Shown here: in pieces, positions 1-6,061 of the stretch
How the letters are laid out: each line of letters begins with the position of its first letter
Numbering within the stretch: position 1 is the first letter of the stretch
NCBI GenBank assembly: GCA_001871075.1
Contig: MNUP01000100.1
Location: 1-10,266 of the forward strand
From: Candidatus Desantisbacteria bacterium CG1_02_49_89
GTDB lineage: Bacteria > Desantisbacteria > UBA1551
Direction of reading: 5' to 3'
Length of the DNA: 10,266 bases
Notes under the pieces: model-generated
What the model was told of the DNA's origin: nothing
Databases searched by the model: none
What the model saw: only the letters and a program-made list of their open reading frames with translations
Program-made: the position numbers and the translations under genes

Positions 1-641
1 ACGCCTATTTCCCGCGCCAACTTCAGGTATTCCGGGACCTCGTTCTCGTTGTGTTTCATTACTATGAACCCCATGAGTATCTTCGGGCCGGCGGTCCTTC
101 TTTCCTTTTTTAGCGCCACAAGCTTTCTCAGGTTCGTCAGGCACTTCTCAAGATTGGCCCCGACACGGTAGACGCAGTGGGTTTCCTGCGTGATGCCCCC
201 TATCTGGAAGCTGATCTCGTTCAGCCCCGTGCCTATCAGCTTGTCCGGGTCCACGAATTCGCCGTTCGTGCATACCGACGTGTATATGCCGTATTTTCCC
301 GCCATCCGGATCATTTCATACGTATCCTTGTTCAGGAACGGCTCTCCCATGAAATAGAGAAGGATTGAATTCAGGTGTCTACCGATTTTTTCAAGTATTA
401 TCCTGAATTCCTCCAGGGTCATGTCTTTTTTTGGGCGTCCCAGAATACCTGTTCCTGTTTCGCATACCGGGCACCTGAGGTTGCATCTGTTGGTCGGCTC
501 TATGGTTACAGCGACAGGCATTCCCAGGACACCGGAGCTTTTCGCGAGGTAGGAAACCGTGTCCAGTATGAAATCAAGGCTGCCTTTCGGGCGCTTTATG
601 ATAAGTTCGTAGCATCTGCGGAAAAAACCCGGTATCGTCAT
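1..641 (-). CDS. Radical SAM protein (SPASM-like), N-terminal 213 residues, cut by window edge
   Basis: The reading frame opens at an ATG at 641-639 and stays open to the left edge. The protein shows the radical SAM signature CNLRCPVC (Cys53, Cys57, Cys60), which binds the [4Fe-4S] cluster that cleaves S-adenosylmethionine. It is preceded by the usual strand TIEPTNR and followed by a GEP motif (residues 99-101), TNGEFV (125-130) and YRVGANLEKCL (158-168), as in SPASM-type radical SAM proteins. The GEP motif is preceded by Phe-Met instead of the common Gly-Gly. The C-terminal half, where auxiliary cluster cysteines would lie, is outside the window. The start is supported by an AAGGA box 5 bases upstream and by an ATGA overlap with the methyltransferase stop, implying coupled translation. 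The substrate is unknown; context suggests modification of a sugar or of a lipid or peptide linked to this polysaccharide cluster. The family call is firm and the role is open. Confidence 0.9.
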   Translation of the reverse strand, partial: MTIPGFFRRCYELIIKRPKGSLDFILDTVSYLAKSSGVLGMPVAVTIEPTNRCNLRCPVCETGTGILGRPKKDMTLEEFRIILEKIGRHLNSILLYFMGEPFLNKDTYEMIRMAGKYGIYTSVCTNGEFVDPDKLIGTGLNEISFQIGGITQETHCVYRVGANLEKCLTNLRKLVALKKERRTAGPKILMGFIVMKHNENEVPEYLKLAREIG

Positions 642-1726
642 TTTTTCCTTCCCGAAACGAAATAACCGCTGTATTCCCAGCCTTTTGGCTGGATGCATCT
701 GATATTTTTTATCCCGTTACCCTCGAACCAGGAAATAACTTCTTCTTTTGAATGGTGGGTCGCGTATTTCGGGTGGTACCAGTCCACGTTCGTCAGCACC
801 GAGAAATCGTATCCGGCCGCGGCGCTGTAAAAGCATTTGAGGAAATGGTCGTATATGAATTTCTGCAGCCCGTACCTGCCCTTCTTTATGCCCAGGAGAG
901 GTATGTCTTCCGTGACAACAAGGGGCTCTTTTATTTTCTGCAGGGCTTTGCCCAGCTTTGTGATCTTCTCGGAGAACCCGAGGCAGTCCTCAAACCTCAT
1001 CTCGGTGGTTTTTCCGCGCACGTGCCTGTCAGCCAGCTCCCTGACGAAAGGCTTCAGGCAGTATATGTAGATCCCCATGGTCCCTCCGGGCTTTAGCAGC
1101 CTGCACAGCGCGTTGAAGGACCTCCGCGCGTTCCCGGTATGGTGGAGCACGCCGTTGGAGAATATTATGTCGAAAAATCCGTTCCTGAAAGGCAGGCTGA
1201 AAAGGTCCGCCTGCGCCACGCACACATTCGCGATATCTTTTGTTTTTTCATAAGCGACTTCCACTGCCAGCGAAAGGTCGACCGCGAACCGGCTTGTTTT
1301 CCTGTTTATGTTGAACAGGTATTCGCTCCACGCCACTCCGCAGCCCGCGTTCAGGCAGTTGGCTCCGTCCCTGAAAACGCCCCTGAGCCGGCTGAGGCTT
1401 TCGGCCGCGAACATCGCCAGGAACTGCTCTTCAAGCACTTTCTTTTCAGCCCATGTCCTGCCAAGCACCCTGGCAGACCCCAGCCTCCACTTGTCCCCGA
1501 AGCTCATGCCTGTCTGCATTTTCTTGCTTTTCGTACTGCGCGTCTCGGTCCATAATTTCCCGGGAACGAATCTCGGAATTCCCCTTACAACGGGGTACCC
1601 GCGTCTTCCGCCTTCGGCTGACAGCATCCCTGAGACTATATTGCCTTTTATGGGAGCACCCTTGCGCAGCAGCAGCGGTCTTTTGCTCTCCGGGTCCACA
1701 AAGCTTTCCAGCCATTTCTCACGCAT
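638..1726 (-). CDS. Class I SAM-dependent methyltransferase with Trm112-like N-terminus
   Basis: This is a 362-residue protein. Residues 1-60 look like a Trm112/YcaR-type small domain, ending in YPVVRGIPRFV (44-54), but I do not see its usual cysteines. A Rossmann methyltransferase of the Methyltransf_11 type follows: motif I LNAGCG (125-130) for SAM, acidic Asp150 at the end of beta 2, QADLFSLPF (172-180), DIIFSNGVLHH (186-196) and LKPGG (211-215). The C-terminal ~140 residues are family-specific, with many aromatic residues. The ATG at 1726 has a GAGG box 5 bases upstream (AAGAGGAAATA). The stop overlaps the radical SAM start as ATGA. Such methyltransferases in polysaccharide clusters usually methylate a sugar or lipid-linked acceptor; the acceptor cannot be read from sequence. 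The gene follows a repeat-rich gap, so it and the radical SAM gene may form a sub-operon. Confidence 0.92.
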   Translation of the reverse strand: MREKWLESFVDPESKRPLLLRKGAPIKGNIVSGMLSAEGGRRGYPVVRGIPRFVPGKLWTETRSTKSKKMQTGMSFGDKWRLGSARVLGRTWAEKKVLEEQFLAMFAAESLSRLRGVFRDGANCLNAGCGVAWSEYLFNINRKTSRFAVDLSLAVEVAYEKTKDIANVCVAQADLFSLPFRNGFFDIIFSNGVLHHTGNARRSFNALCRLLKPGGTMGIYIYCLKPFVRELADRHVRGKTTEMRFEDCLGFSEKITKLGKALQKIKEPLVVTEDIPLLGIKKGRYGLQKFIYDHFLKCFYSAAAGYDFSVLTNVDWYHPKYATHHSKEEVISWFEGNGIKNIRCIQPKGWEYSGYFVSGRKK

Positions 1727-1745
1727 TATTTCCTCTTTTTATAAA

Positions 1746-1786
1746 TAATGATTACGGTGATTTCTAACTAATGATTACGGTGATTT
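1746..1786. repeat. 18-base direct repeat, two perfect copies
   Basis: The sequence TAATGATTACGGTGATTT occurs at 1746-1763 and again at 1769-1786, giving a 23-base period with a 5-base spacer. It lies 20 bases upstream of the methyltransferase start, between that gene and the hairpins near 1811-1925. A double operator, a pair of leader sites or simply a dispersed repeat are all possible; the sequence alone does not decide. Confidence 0.85.
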
Positions 1787-1810
1787 ACAACTTCTAACTT
1801 TTATCCCCGC

Positions 1811-1833
1811 AGTCCCGATTGCCTATCGGGACT
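1811..1833. repeat. Perfect hairpin, 9-base stem, 5-base loop
   Basis: The arms AGTCCCGAT (1811-1819) and ATCGGGACT (1825-1833) are exact inverse complements around a TGCCT loop. No T-tract follows on either strand, so this is not a typical intrinsic terminator. With the GGGATCCC palindrome at 1841-1848 and the hairpins at 1871-1925, it belongs to a tight palindrome cluster between the acyltransferase and the methyltransferase. Confidence 0.85.
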
Positions 1834-1870
1834 AGACGCTGGGATCCCTTTGGGACATTTTACAATTTCC

Positions 1871-1893
1871 CGCCCAATCAGTCAGATTGGGCG
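1871..1893. repeat. Perfect hairpin overlapping the acyltransferase stop codon
   Basis: CGCCCAATC (1871-1879) pairs exactly with GATTGGGCG (1885-1893) around an AGTCA loop. The acyltransferase stop codon (1880-1878, minus strand) lies at the loop/stem boundary, so one arm is coding. No T-tract follows in the direction of transcription, which argues against a standard terminator. The hairpin abuts another at 1896-1925. Confidence 0.85.
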
Positions 1894-2486
1894 AGGTCTC
1901 GCCCGCTGGAAAGACGGGCGGAGACTTTTGACTTGTTTTTATATATAAACTCTATCTTCCCGGTCTTTTTGTTTATATTCACCCTGCCTATTACCCTGGC
2001 AGGCGTTCCCGCGGCTATGCTGAGATCGGGAATATCCCTGTTGACAAAACTCTTTGCCCCGATAACGCAGCGGCTCCCTATCTTAACTCCCTTTCCCACG
2101 ACCGCCATCGAACCGATATGGCAGCAGTCCCCGATCTGTGTTTTCGCCCTGTCGTATCCTGCCTTGCCGCCTGAAAGAGCCCACTTAACTGAATCATGCG
2201 AATATATCTGCACTCCGGCGGATATGCTGCAGAAAGACCCTATCTTAAGCCCGCCTGAACCGTCCAGCACGGTGAAAGGACCTATCCACGTGTTCCTGCC
2301 GACCTTCACGTCGCCCAGCACTATGGAGCTGTCGTAGATGCCGGTTCCCCTGCCGAACTTCAGGAACCTGGCCCTTTCCCAGCGGTCGAACAGCTCTTCC
2401 GAGAAAGGAAGGCTGCGGTCCCACTTTTTCTTAAAGACTTTTCTCAGCGACTTATGCAGTTCGATCAGCTGGCTGCGGATCTTCAC
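1878..2486 (-). CDS. Hexapeptide-repeat (left-handed beta-helix) O/N-acyltransferase
   Basis: This 202-residue protein has a charged helical N-terminus (1-45). Imperfect hexapeptide turns follow from about residue 50 to 150 ([46 protein letters not shown]), and the fold closes with [12 protein letters not shown] (158-169), typical of the maltose-/chloramphenicol-acetyltransferase-like group using acetyl-CoA. His97 in IYSHDSVKW is the likely catalytic histidine. The family usually ends soon after the PARVIG motif. Here about 33 more residues follow, and the last 15 or so are encoded by palindromic repeat DNA (1871-1925). The start is a GTG at 2486, chosen because a strong AAAGGAGG box (2498-2491) sits 4 bases upstream. 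It probably acetylates a sugar of the polysaccharide; the target is unknown. Upstream lies the palindrome-rich gap, so it may be transcribed by read-through or from its own promoter. Confidence 0.92.
   Translation of the reverse strand: MKIRSQLIELHKSLRKVFKKKWDRSLPFSEELFDRWERARFLKFGRGTGIYDSSIVLGDVKVGRNTWIGPFTVLDGSGGLKIGSFCSISAGVQIYSHDSVKWALSGGKAGYDRAKTQIGDCCHIGSMAVVGKGVKIGSRCVIGAKSFVNRDIPDLSIAAGTPARVIGRVNINKKTGKIEFIYKNKSKVSARLSSGRDLAQSD
1896..1925. repeat. Imperfect palindrome inside the acyltransferase 3' end
   Basis: The arm GTCTCGCCCG (1896-1905) pairs with CGGGCGGAGAC (1915-1925) with a single bulged base, around a 9-base loop. The whole element is within the reading frame of the hexapeptide acyltransferase and encodes roughly residues 187-197, downstream of the conserved fold. 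Confidence 0.8.
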
Positions 2487-2490
2487 TTAA

Positions 2491-2498
2491 CCTCCTTT
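2491..2498 (-). promoter_or_regulatory. Shine-Dalgarno fixing the GTG start of the acyltransferase
   Basis: On the minus strand AAAGGAGG is followed by TTAA and then GTG (2486-2484). The near-perfect anti-SD match supports the GTG start. The box is embedded in a degenerate run of TTTAAC-like units (2487-2510, plus strand) that resembles the tandem repeat at 8942-8994. Confidence 0.75.
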
Positions 2499-2527
2499 AA
2501 CACTTTAACCACCCTCCTGCGCCTTTT

Positions 2528-2560
2528 GCGGGTTCTCCTGAAAGCTCGACCAGCTCCCGC
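2528..2560. repeat. Imperfect inverted repeat GCGGG...CCCGC
   Basis: GCGGG (2528-2532) pairs with CCCGC (2556-2560), enclosing a second inverted pair AGCT (2543-2546) and AGCT (2552-2555). A 10-base one-sided bulge weakens the fold, so this is the least certain member of the palindrome series in this gap. Confidence 0.5.
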
Positions 2561-2572
2561 CTACGCAGATAC

Positions 2573-2614
2573 CCAACAAACCTAATATTTTTCTATTCGA
2601 AAAAGGTTTGTTGG
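2573..2614. repeat. Hairpin with perfect 11-base stem
   Basis: CCAACAAACCT (2573-2583) is the exact inverse complement of AGGTTTGTTGG (2604-2614). The 20-base A/T-rich loop contains a T-run and an A-run that could extend the pairing. It is flanked on the right by GGCGGACAA-GTC-GGCGGG (2621-2638), a motif also seen in modified form at 8276-8291. Confidence 0.85.
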
Positions 2615-2741
2615 TGCTACGGCGGACAAGTCGGCGGGCAGGCGAATTTCCACTAATTGTTTGCTTCGCAACATTCTTTGTGGGCTGCGTCGATAAACGA
2701 CGAATTGCACGAATTTTTTGAGAATTGGAATAGAATCTTTC

Positions 2742-2791
2742 GGAGTAGACCCTTTAGGGTCGTTCAATTACGGGGCTAAAGCCCCTACTCC
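2742..2791. repeat. 50-base composite palindrome able to form a three-way junction
   Basis: The terminal arms GGAGTAG (2742-2748) and CTACTCC (2785-2791) are perfect 7-base inverted repeats. Between them lie two further perfect hairpins, GACCC-TTTA-GGGTC (2748-2761) and GGGGC-TAAA-GCCCC (2772-2785), separated by 10 bases. Each inner stem shares one base with a terminal arm, so at most one base pair is lost if all three form. The two inner loops, TTTA and TAAA, are inverse complements. This ordered nesting is very unlikely by chance and marks a defined repeat element. Confidence 0.85.
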
Positions 2792-2799
2792 TAAAAGAC

Positions 2800-2845
2800 G
2801 CAAGCCTTCCTCCGAAAATATTGGCGGATCTTCGAAAAGGCTTGC
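2800..2845. repeat. Composite hairpin with 9-base outer stem
   Basis: GCAAGCCTT (2800-2808) pairs with AAGGCTTGC (2837-2845), and an inner TCCG (2811-2814) pairs with CGGA (2825-2828). The inner segment 2807-2828 is shared in near-identical form with the repeat element between the acetyltransferase and aminotransferase genes (8260-8281). Confidence 0.85.
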
Positions 2846-2879
2846 CCTACGAAACTCTGACACGTTGACACGCATTATT

Positions 2880-4895
2880 CTAAAGGAACTTCCTAAGCCA
2901 CCATTCAAAGGAAAGAAGCGACCATATGAAAAGGCGGTTGTTCTTTTTGCCCGAAGTATGCTCGTCTATCTTCCGCTTAATGAAAACAGGGTTTAAAAAC
3001 TCGTAGATCCTCGCCTTTTTTTCCAGCAGGGTCTTCTTGACGTATTCAATGCTCTCTCCCCTGAACCAGGAAGCGTCAGGCGCGGAAAAACCCTGCTTTT
3101 CCCTTTCAAGTATCTCCTGCGGGATAAGCTCCCTCATGGCTTTGCGTAAAATGACCTTTCCGTCATTGGTCTTCTGGTAGTATTTCTTCATTTTCCCCGG
3201 CTCGTTCTCGTCCATCTTTACGCTCTTATCCAGGTTTTTTAATTTCATCCGCGGGGGTATTTTGCACGCGAAATCCACAAGGTCGTTATCCAGGAAAGGG
3301 ACCCGCGTTTCAAGGGAATGCGCCATGCTTATCTTGTTCGTGATAACGAAAAGCCCGTGCAGGAATGTTTTTATCTCAAAATACATGGATTCATTTATGA
3401 AATCCTCGTTCGTTACGGGCTTTGCTGACCTTTTTTCGCTGAACACGCCGCGGAAAACATCAAAGGTGGAATGATCTTTAAGCCCGGAGAATGTGCCGCC
3501 CGCGAAAAAATCCTTTTTATCGGTATCCTGGACCAGCCTCTGCCAGTAGTCATAATATTTTCCCAGGAAACCGTTGTAGTCCGCGGGGTTCAGGACCCTG
3601 TAATAGCGCCAGGGATACCCGCCGAACAGTTCGTCCCCCCCGCCGCCTGAAAGCACCACCTTCACAAACTTGCCCGCGAGCCTTGACGCGTAATAATCCG
3701 GGTATGACTGGCCGACCCTCAGGTCCTCTATGTGCCAGATAAGCTGCGGAAGCACCGCCTCCATATCGCCGGCATGGATGACATTTTCGTAATGTTCGGT
3801 CTTGAAGTAGTTGGAGAGCATCTCCGCGTATTTCCTCTCGTCAAAACCCAGTTCCAGCCCTGACGCGGAAGAAAGATCGAACCCCGTGCAAAAAGTGTAT
3901 ATCCTTCCGAAGTGCTTTCCCGCGACCGCCGTAATGCTGCCGCTGTCCATCCCGCCGGAAAGGTAGCTTCCCACAGGCACGTCGCTTACAAGCTGCCTGG
4001 TCACCGCCTGCCTGAAAAGATAAAGCAGCTGCTCCGCGGCATCTTCCTCCGAGAGCCTGAAATCAGAATACGAAAAATCATAATCCCAGTATTTGACGGG
4101 CCTTGGCCCGCTGCCCGCCTTCTCTCTGCCGATCTCGATATAGGTTCCCGCCTGAAGGAGCTTTATGTCCCCGAATAGGGTCCTGTCTGAAAATATGTTC
4201 TGGAACGTAAAATATTCATTCAGGGCGAAGGGATCTATTTCAGCCCTGATGATCTTGCTTGCGAGTATGGATTTTATCTCGGAACCGAAAACAAAGCTGT
4301 TGCCCGCAAAGCAGTAATAAACCGGTATCACGCCGAACCTGTCTCTTGCCAGGAAGAACTTTTCGCGCTGGTTATCCCACAGCGCGAAAGCGAACATCCC
4401 GTTAAACCTTTTCACGCATTCTATGCCCCACTCTTTATAGGCATAGATAATAACTTCCGCGTCGGAATCGGAAAAGAACCGGTAACCCAGGCCTTCAAGC
4501 TCCTTCCGCAGGTCCATGAAATTATAGATCTCACCGTTGTAAACGAGCCAGACGGTCCTGCCCTTGTCGGATATGGGTTCATGCGCCCTCTGAGTGAGGT
4601 CTATGACAGCAAGCCTGCGGTGGCCCATCGCGAGGAACCACGTACCGCCATCCCTGATCTCTGCCTGCGCGAAATCGCTTTCGATCGGCGCAAGGTTGGA
4701 ATTTTTATCCTTGAACTCGTTGTCCGTAAGCTCAAGGCAGTAGTTCTGTTCTTTGCCTTTCTGCCTGAGGGACGAGAACAGCGCGTAGCCGGCGTCATCA
4801 GGGCCGCGGTGCCTGACCGCGTCGCACATGTCCTTTATGACATTCGGGTTGACCGGTTCTTTCCCAAGGTTAAGAAATCCTGTTATTCCGCACAT
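2880..4895 (-). CDS. asnB: Asparagine-synthase-like glutamine amidotransferase
   Basis: This 671-residue protein has two domains. The N-terminal class II glutaminase begins MCGITGFLN (Cys2 nucleophile), with RHRGPDD (28-34), GHRRLAVIDL (91-100), YNGEIYNF (119-126) and FLARDRFGVIPVYY (181-194). The C-terminal ATP-pyrophosphatase domain has SGGMDS (313-318), SGGGGDELFGGY (416-427), LETRVPFLD (528-536) and KQGFSAP (600-606). The fold uses glutamine and ATP to amidate a carboxylate. Oddities are an insertion of about 40 residues near 41-84, GVIP in place of the common GxKP, and EDLRVGQSYPDYY (390-402) where aspartate-using AsnB enzymes usually carry a DEP-type segment. The gene overlaps the upstream aminotransferase by 13 bases; a GGGGAGG box lies 10 bases before the ATG. 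In polysaccharide clusters such proteins are proposed to make uronamides (WbpS in Pseudomonas O-antigen loci). Family call is firm; the asnB symbol is by family only. Confidence 0.93.
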   Translation of the reverse strand: MCGITGFLNLGKEPVNPNVIKDMCDAVRHRGPDDAGYALFSSLRQKGKEQNYCLELTDNEFKDKNSNLAPIESDFAQAEIRDGGTWFLAMGHRRLAVIDLTQRAHEPISDKGRTVWLVYNGEIYNFMDLRKELEGLGYRFFSDSDAEVIIYAYKEWGIECVKRFNGMFAFALWDNQREKFFLARDRFGVIPVYYCFAGNSFVFGSEIKSILASKIIRAEIDPFALNEYFTFQNIFSDRTLFGDIKLLQAGTYIEIGREKAGSGPRPVKYWDYDFSYSDFRLSEEDAAEQLLYLFRQAVTRQLVSDVPVGSYLSGGMDSGSITAVAGKHFGRIYTFCTGFDLSSASGLELGFDERKYAEMLSNYFKTEHYENVIHAGDMEAVLPQLIWHIEDLRVGQSYPDYYASRLAGKFVKVVLSGGGGDELFGGYPWRYYRVLNPADYNGFLGKYYDYWQRLVQDTDKKDFFAGGTFSGLKDHSTFDVFRGVFSEKRSAKPVTNEDFINESMYFEIKTFLHGLFVITNKISMAHSLETRVPFLDNDLVDFACKIPPRMKLKNLDKSVKMDENEPGKMKKYYQKTNDGKVILRKAMRELIPQEILEREKQGFSAPDASWFRGESIEYVKKTLLEKKARIYEFLNPVFIKRKIDEHTSGKKNNRLFIWSLLSFEWWLRKFL

Positions 4896-6061
4896 TCTTT
4901 ATAAGCCTCCCCGAGCTGTTCTATAACGAAATCCTGCTCTTCCTCTGTCATCTGGAAATACAGGGGCAAAGCGAGCGTCAGCCTGTCCGCGGCGAAGGAA
5001 TTGAAGAAATCCCCGGGTTTCAGGCCGTATTTTTTAGCGTAGTATCCGAGGAGATGGACCGCGTGCGTTCCCTGGCGGGTCGCGACGCCCCTGGATTCTA
5101 GGATGTCCATGACCCTGTTGCGTTTTTCGTTCATCGCCTGGACGTTCCGCAGGGTCCGCGGTTTTTCCGGGGCAAAAAGGCAGACATAGGACTGGTATCC
5201 GTGCGCGCAGCCCTCCGGAACAACAGGGCGCTTAAGCCACTCCGCGGATGCCAGCTTCTTTTCGTAGCGTGAAACAAGGAATTTCTTGCGCTCTATTATT
5301 TTATCCAGTTTTTTCATCTGCTCGCATCCGATGCCTCCCTGGATATCCGTCATGCGGTAATTATAGCCGACGATATTGTAGTCCGGAAGCAGGTATCCTT
5401 TTTTCAAATGCCTCTGCAGGTCGCTGACAGAAGCTCCGTGGTCCCTGAGCAGCGATACCTTGCGGTCGATATCCTCGCTGTCCGTGATCACCATGCCGCC
5501 CTCGCCGGTCGTGATCGATTTCCTGGGATGGAAACTGAGGCATCCCGCGTCCCCGATAACGCCCGCGTGTTTTCCCTTGTAAAAGCCGCCCATGCCGCAT
5601 GCGGCGTCCTCAACTATTTTAAGGCCTTTTGAGCGCGCTGTTTTCAGTATGGGGTCCATGTCAGCGCACAGCCCGAAAAGGTGCACGGGCATCAGCGCTT
5701 TCGTGCGCGGCGTTACCGCCTTTTCCAAAGATCCGGGATCAATGCTGTAGGTATCCAGGTTAATATCCGCGAAAACAGGCTTCGCGCCCGTGTATTCGAC
5801 CGCGTTAGCTGTCGCGATGAACGTGAAAGAAGGGACTATAACCTCGTCTCCTTTTTTTATGCCGCAGGCAAGAAGAGAGGCGTGCAGGGCCGTGGTGCAG
5901 GATGTCACGGCTTTCGCGTATTTTGCCCCGGTAAAACTCCTGACTGCTTCCTCAAAAGCGCGCACCTTGGGGCCCTGGACAACCCATCCCTTATCAAGGG
6001 AATCCGCGACGGCCTCTTTCTCGTTATTGTCAAAATAAGGCTTTGCTATGGGTATGTTCAT
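4883..6061 (-). CDS. DegT/DnrJ/EryC1/StrS-family PLP sugar aminotransferase (second type)
   Basis: This 392-residue sugar aminotransferase would transfer an amino group, usually from glutamate, to a keto-sugar nucleotide. Visible motifs are IPIAKPYF (3-10), VQGPKVRAFEEA (28-39), SCTTALHASL (54-63), IVPSFTFIATANA (75-87), VEDAAC (150-155, with Asp152 near the PLP ring nitrogen) and SFHPRKSITTGEGGM (176-190), with Lys181 the predicted Schiff-base lysine. The HPRK-TTGEGGM form differs from the WbpE-like neighbour, so it should use another substrate; perosamine-synthase-like 4-amination is one option. A longer start at 6103 exists, but I chose the ATG at 6061. It gives the usual N-terminus, overlaps the epimerase stop as ATGA, and has GGAGAGG 4 bases upstream, whereas the longer form would run well into the epimerase gene. 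Pairing with that epimerase suggests a two-step amino-sugar branch. Confidence 0.94.
   Translation of the reverse strand: MNIPIAKPYFDNNEKEAVADSLDKGWVVQGPKVRAFEEAVRSFTGAKYAKAVTSCTTALHASLLACGIKKGDEVIVPSFTFIATANAVEYTGAKPVFADINLDTYSIDPGSLEKAVTPRTKALMPVHLFGLCADMDPILKTARSKGLKIVEDAACGMGGFYKGKHAGVIGDAGCLSFHPRKSITTGEGGMVITDSEDIDRKVSLLRDHGASVSDLQRHLKKGYLLPDYNIVGYNYRMTDIQGGIGCEQMKKLDKIIERKKFLVSRYEKKLASAEWLKRPVVPEGCAHGYQSYVCLFAPEKPRTLRNVQAMNEKRNRVMDILESRGVATRQGTHAVHLLGYYAKKYGLKPGDFFNSFAADRLTLALPLYFQMTEEEQDFVIEQLGEAYKECAE

Larger units (their letters stand above)
2487..2879. other. Gene-free 393-base gap filled with palindromes
   Basis: No credible gene lies here: the short open frames on both strands run through palindromic DNA and have no ribosome-binding support. 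The gap holds, in order, an imperfect inverted repeat (2528-2560), a long-stem hairpin (2573-2614), a stretch with repeated ACGAATT and CGAATT motifs (2643-2716), a three-way-junction palindrome (2742-2791), a composite hairpin (2800-2845) and a TGACA-CGT-TGACA direct repeat (2859-2871). I see no convincing terminator; the 2800-2845 hairpin is followed on the minus strand by only four T residues. Confidence 0.8.

Noticed and set aside
177-665. Plus-strand open frames of 63 and 96 residues at the left end
   Set aside because: They lie antisense to the radical SAM gene, whose minus-strand translation shows the full CxxxCxxC signature and conserved motifs.
752-1748. Several plus-strand open frames of 77-146 residues
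   Set aside because: All are antisense to the methyltransferase gene, which has complete family motifs and a good ribosome-binding site.
1811-1893. Intrinsic terminators after the acyltransferase gene
   Set aside because: The hairpins are strong, but no T-tract follows them in the minus direction, and one overlaps coding sequence.
2582-2996. Open frames of 61 (minus) and 92 (plus) residues in and beside the long gap
   Set aside because: They are made of palindromic repeat DNA, lack ribosome-binding support, and the plus-strand one runs into the antisense of the amidotransferase.
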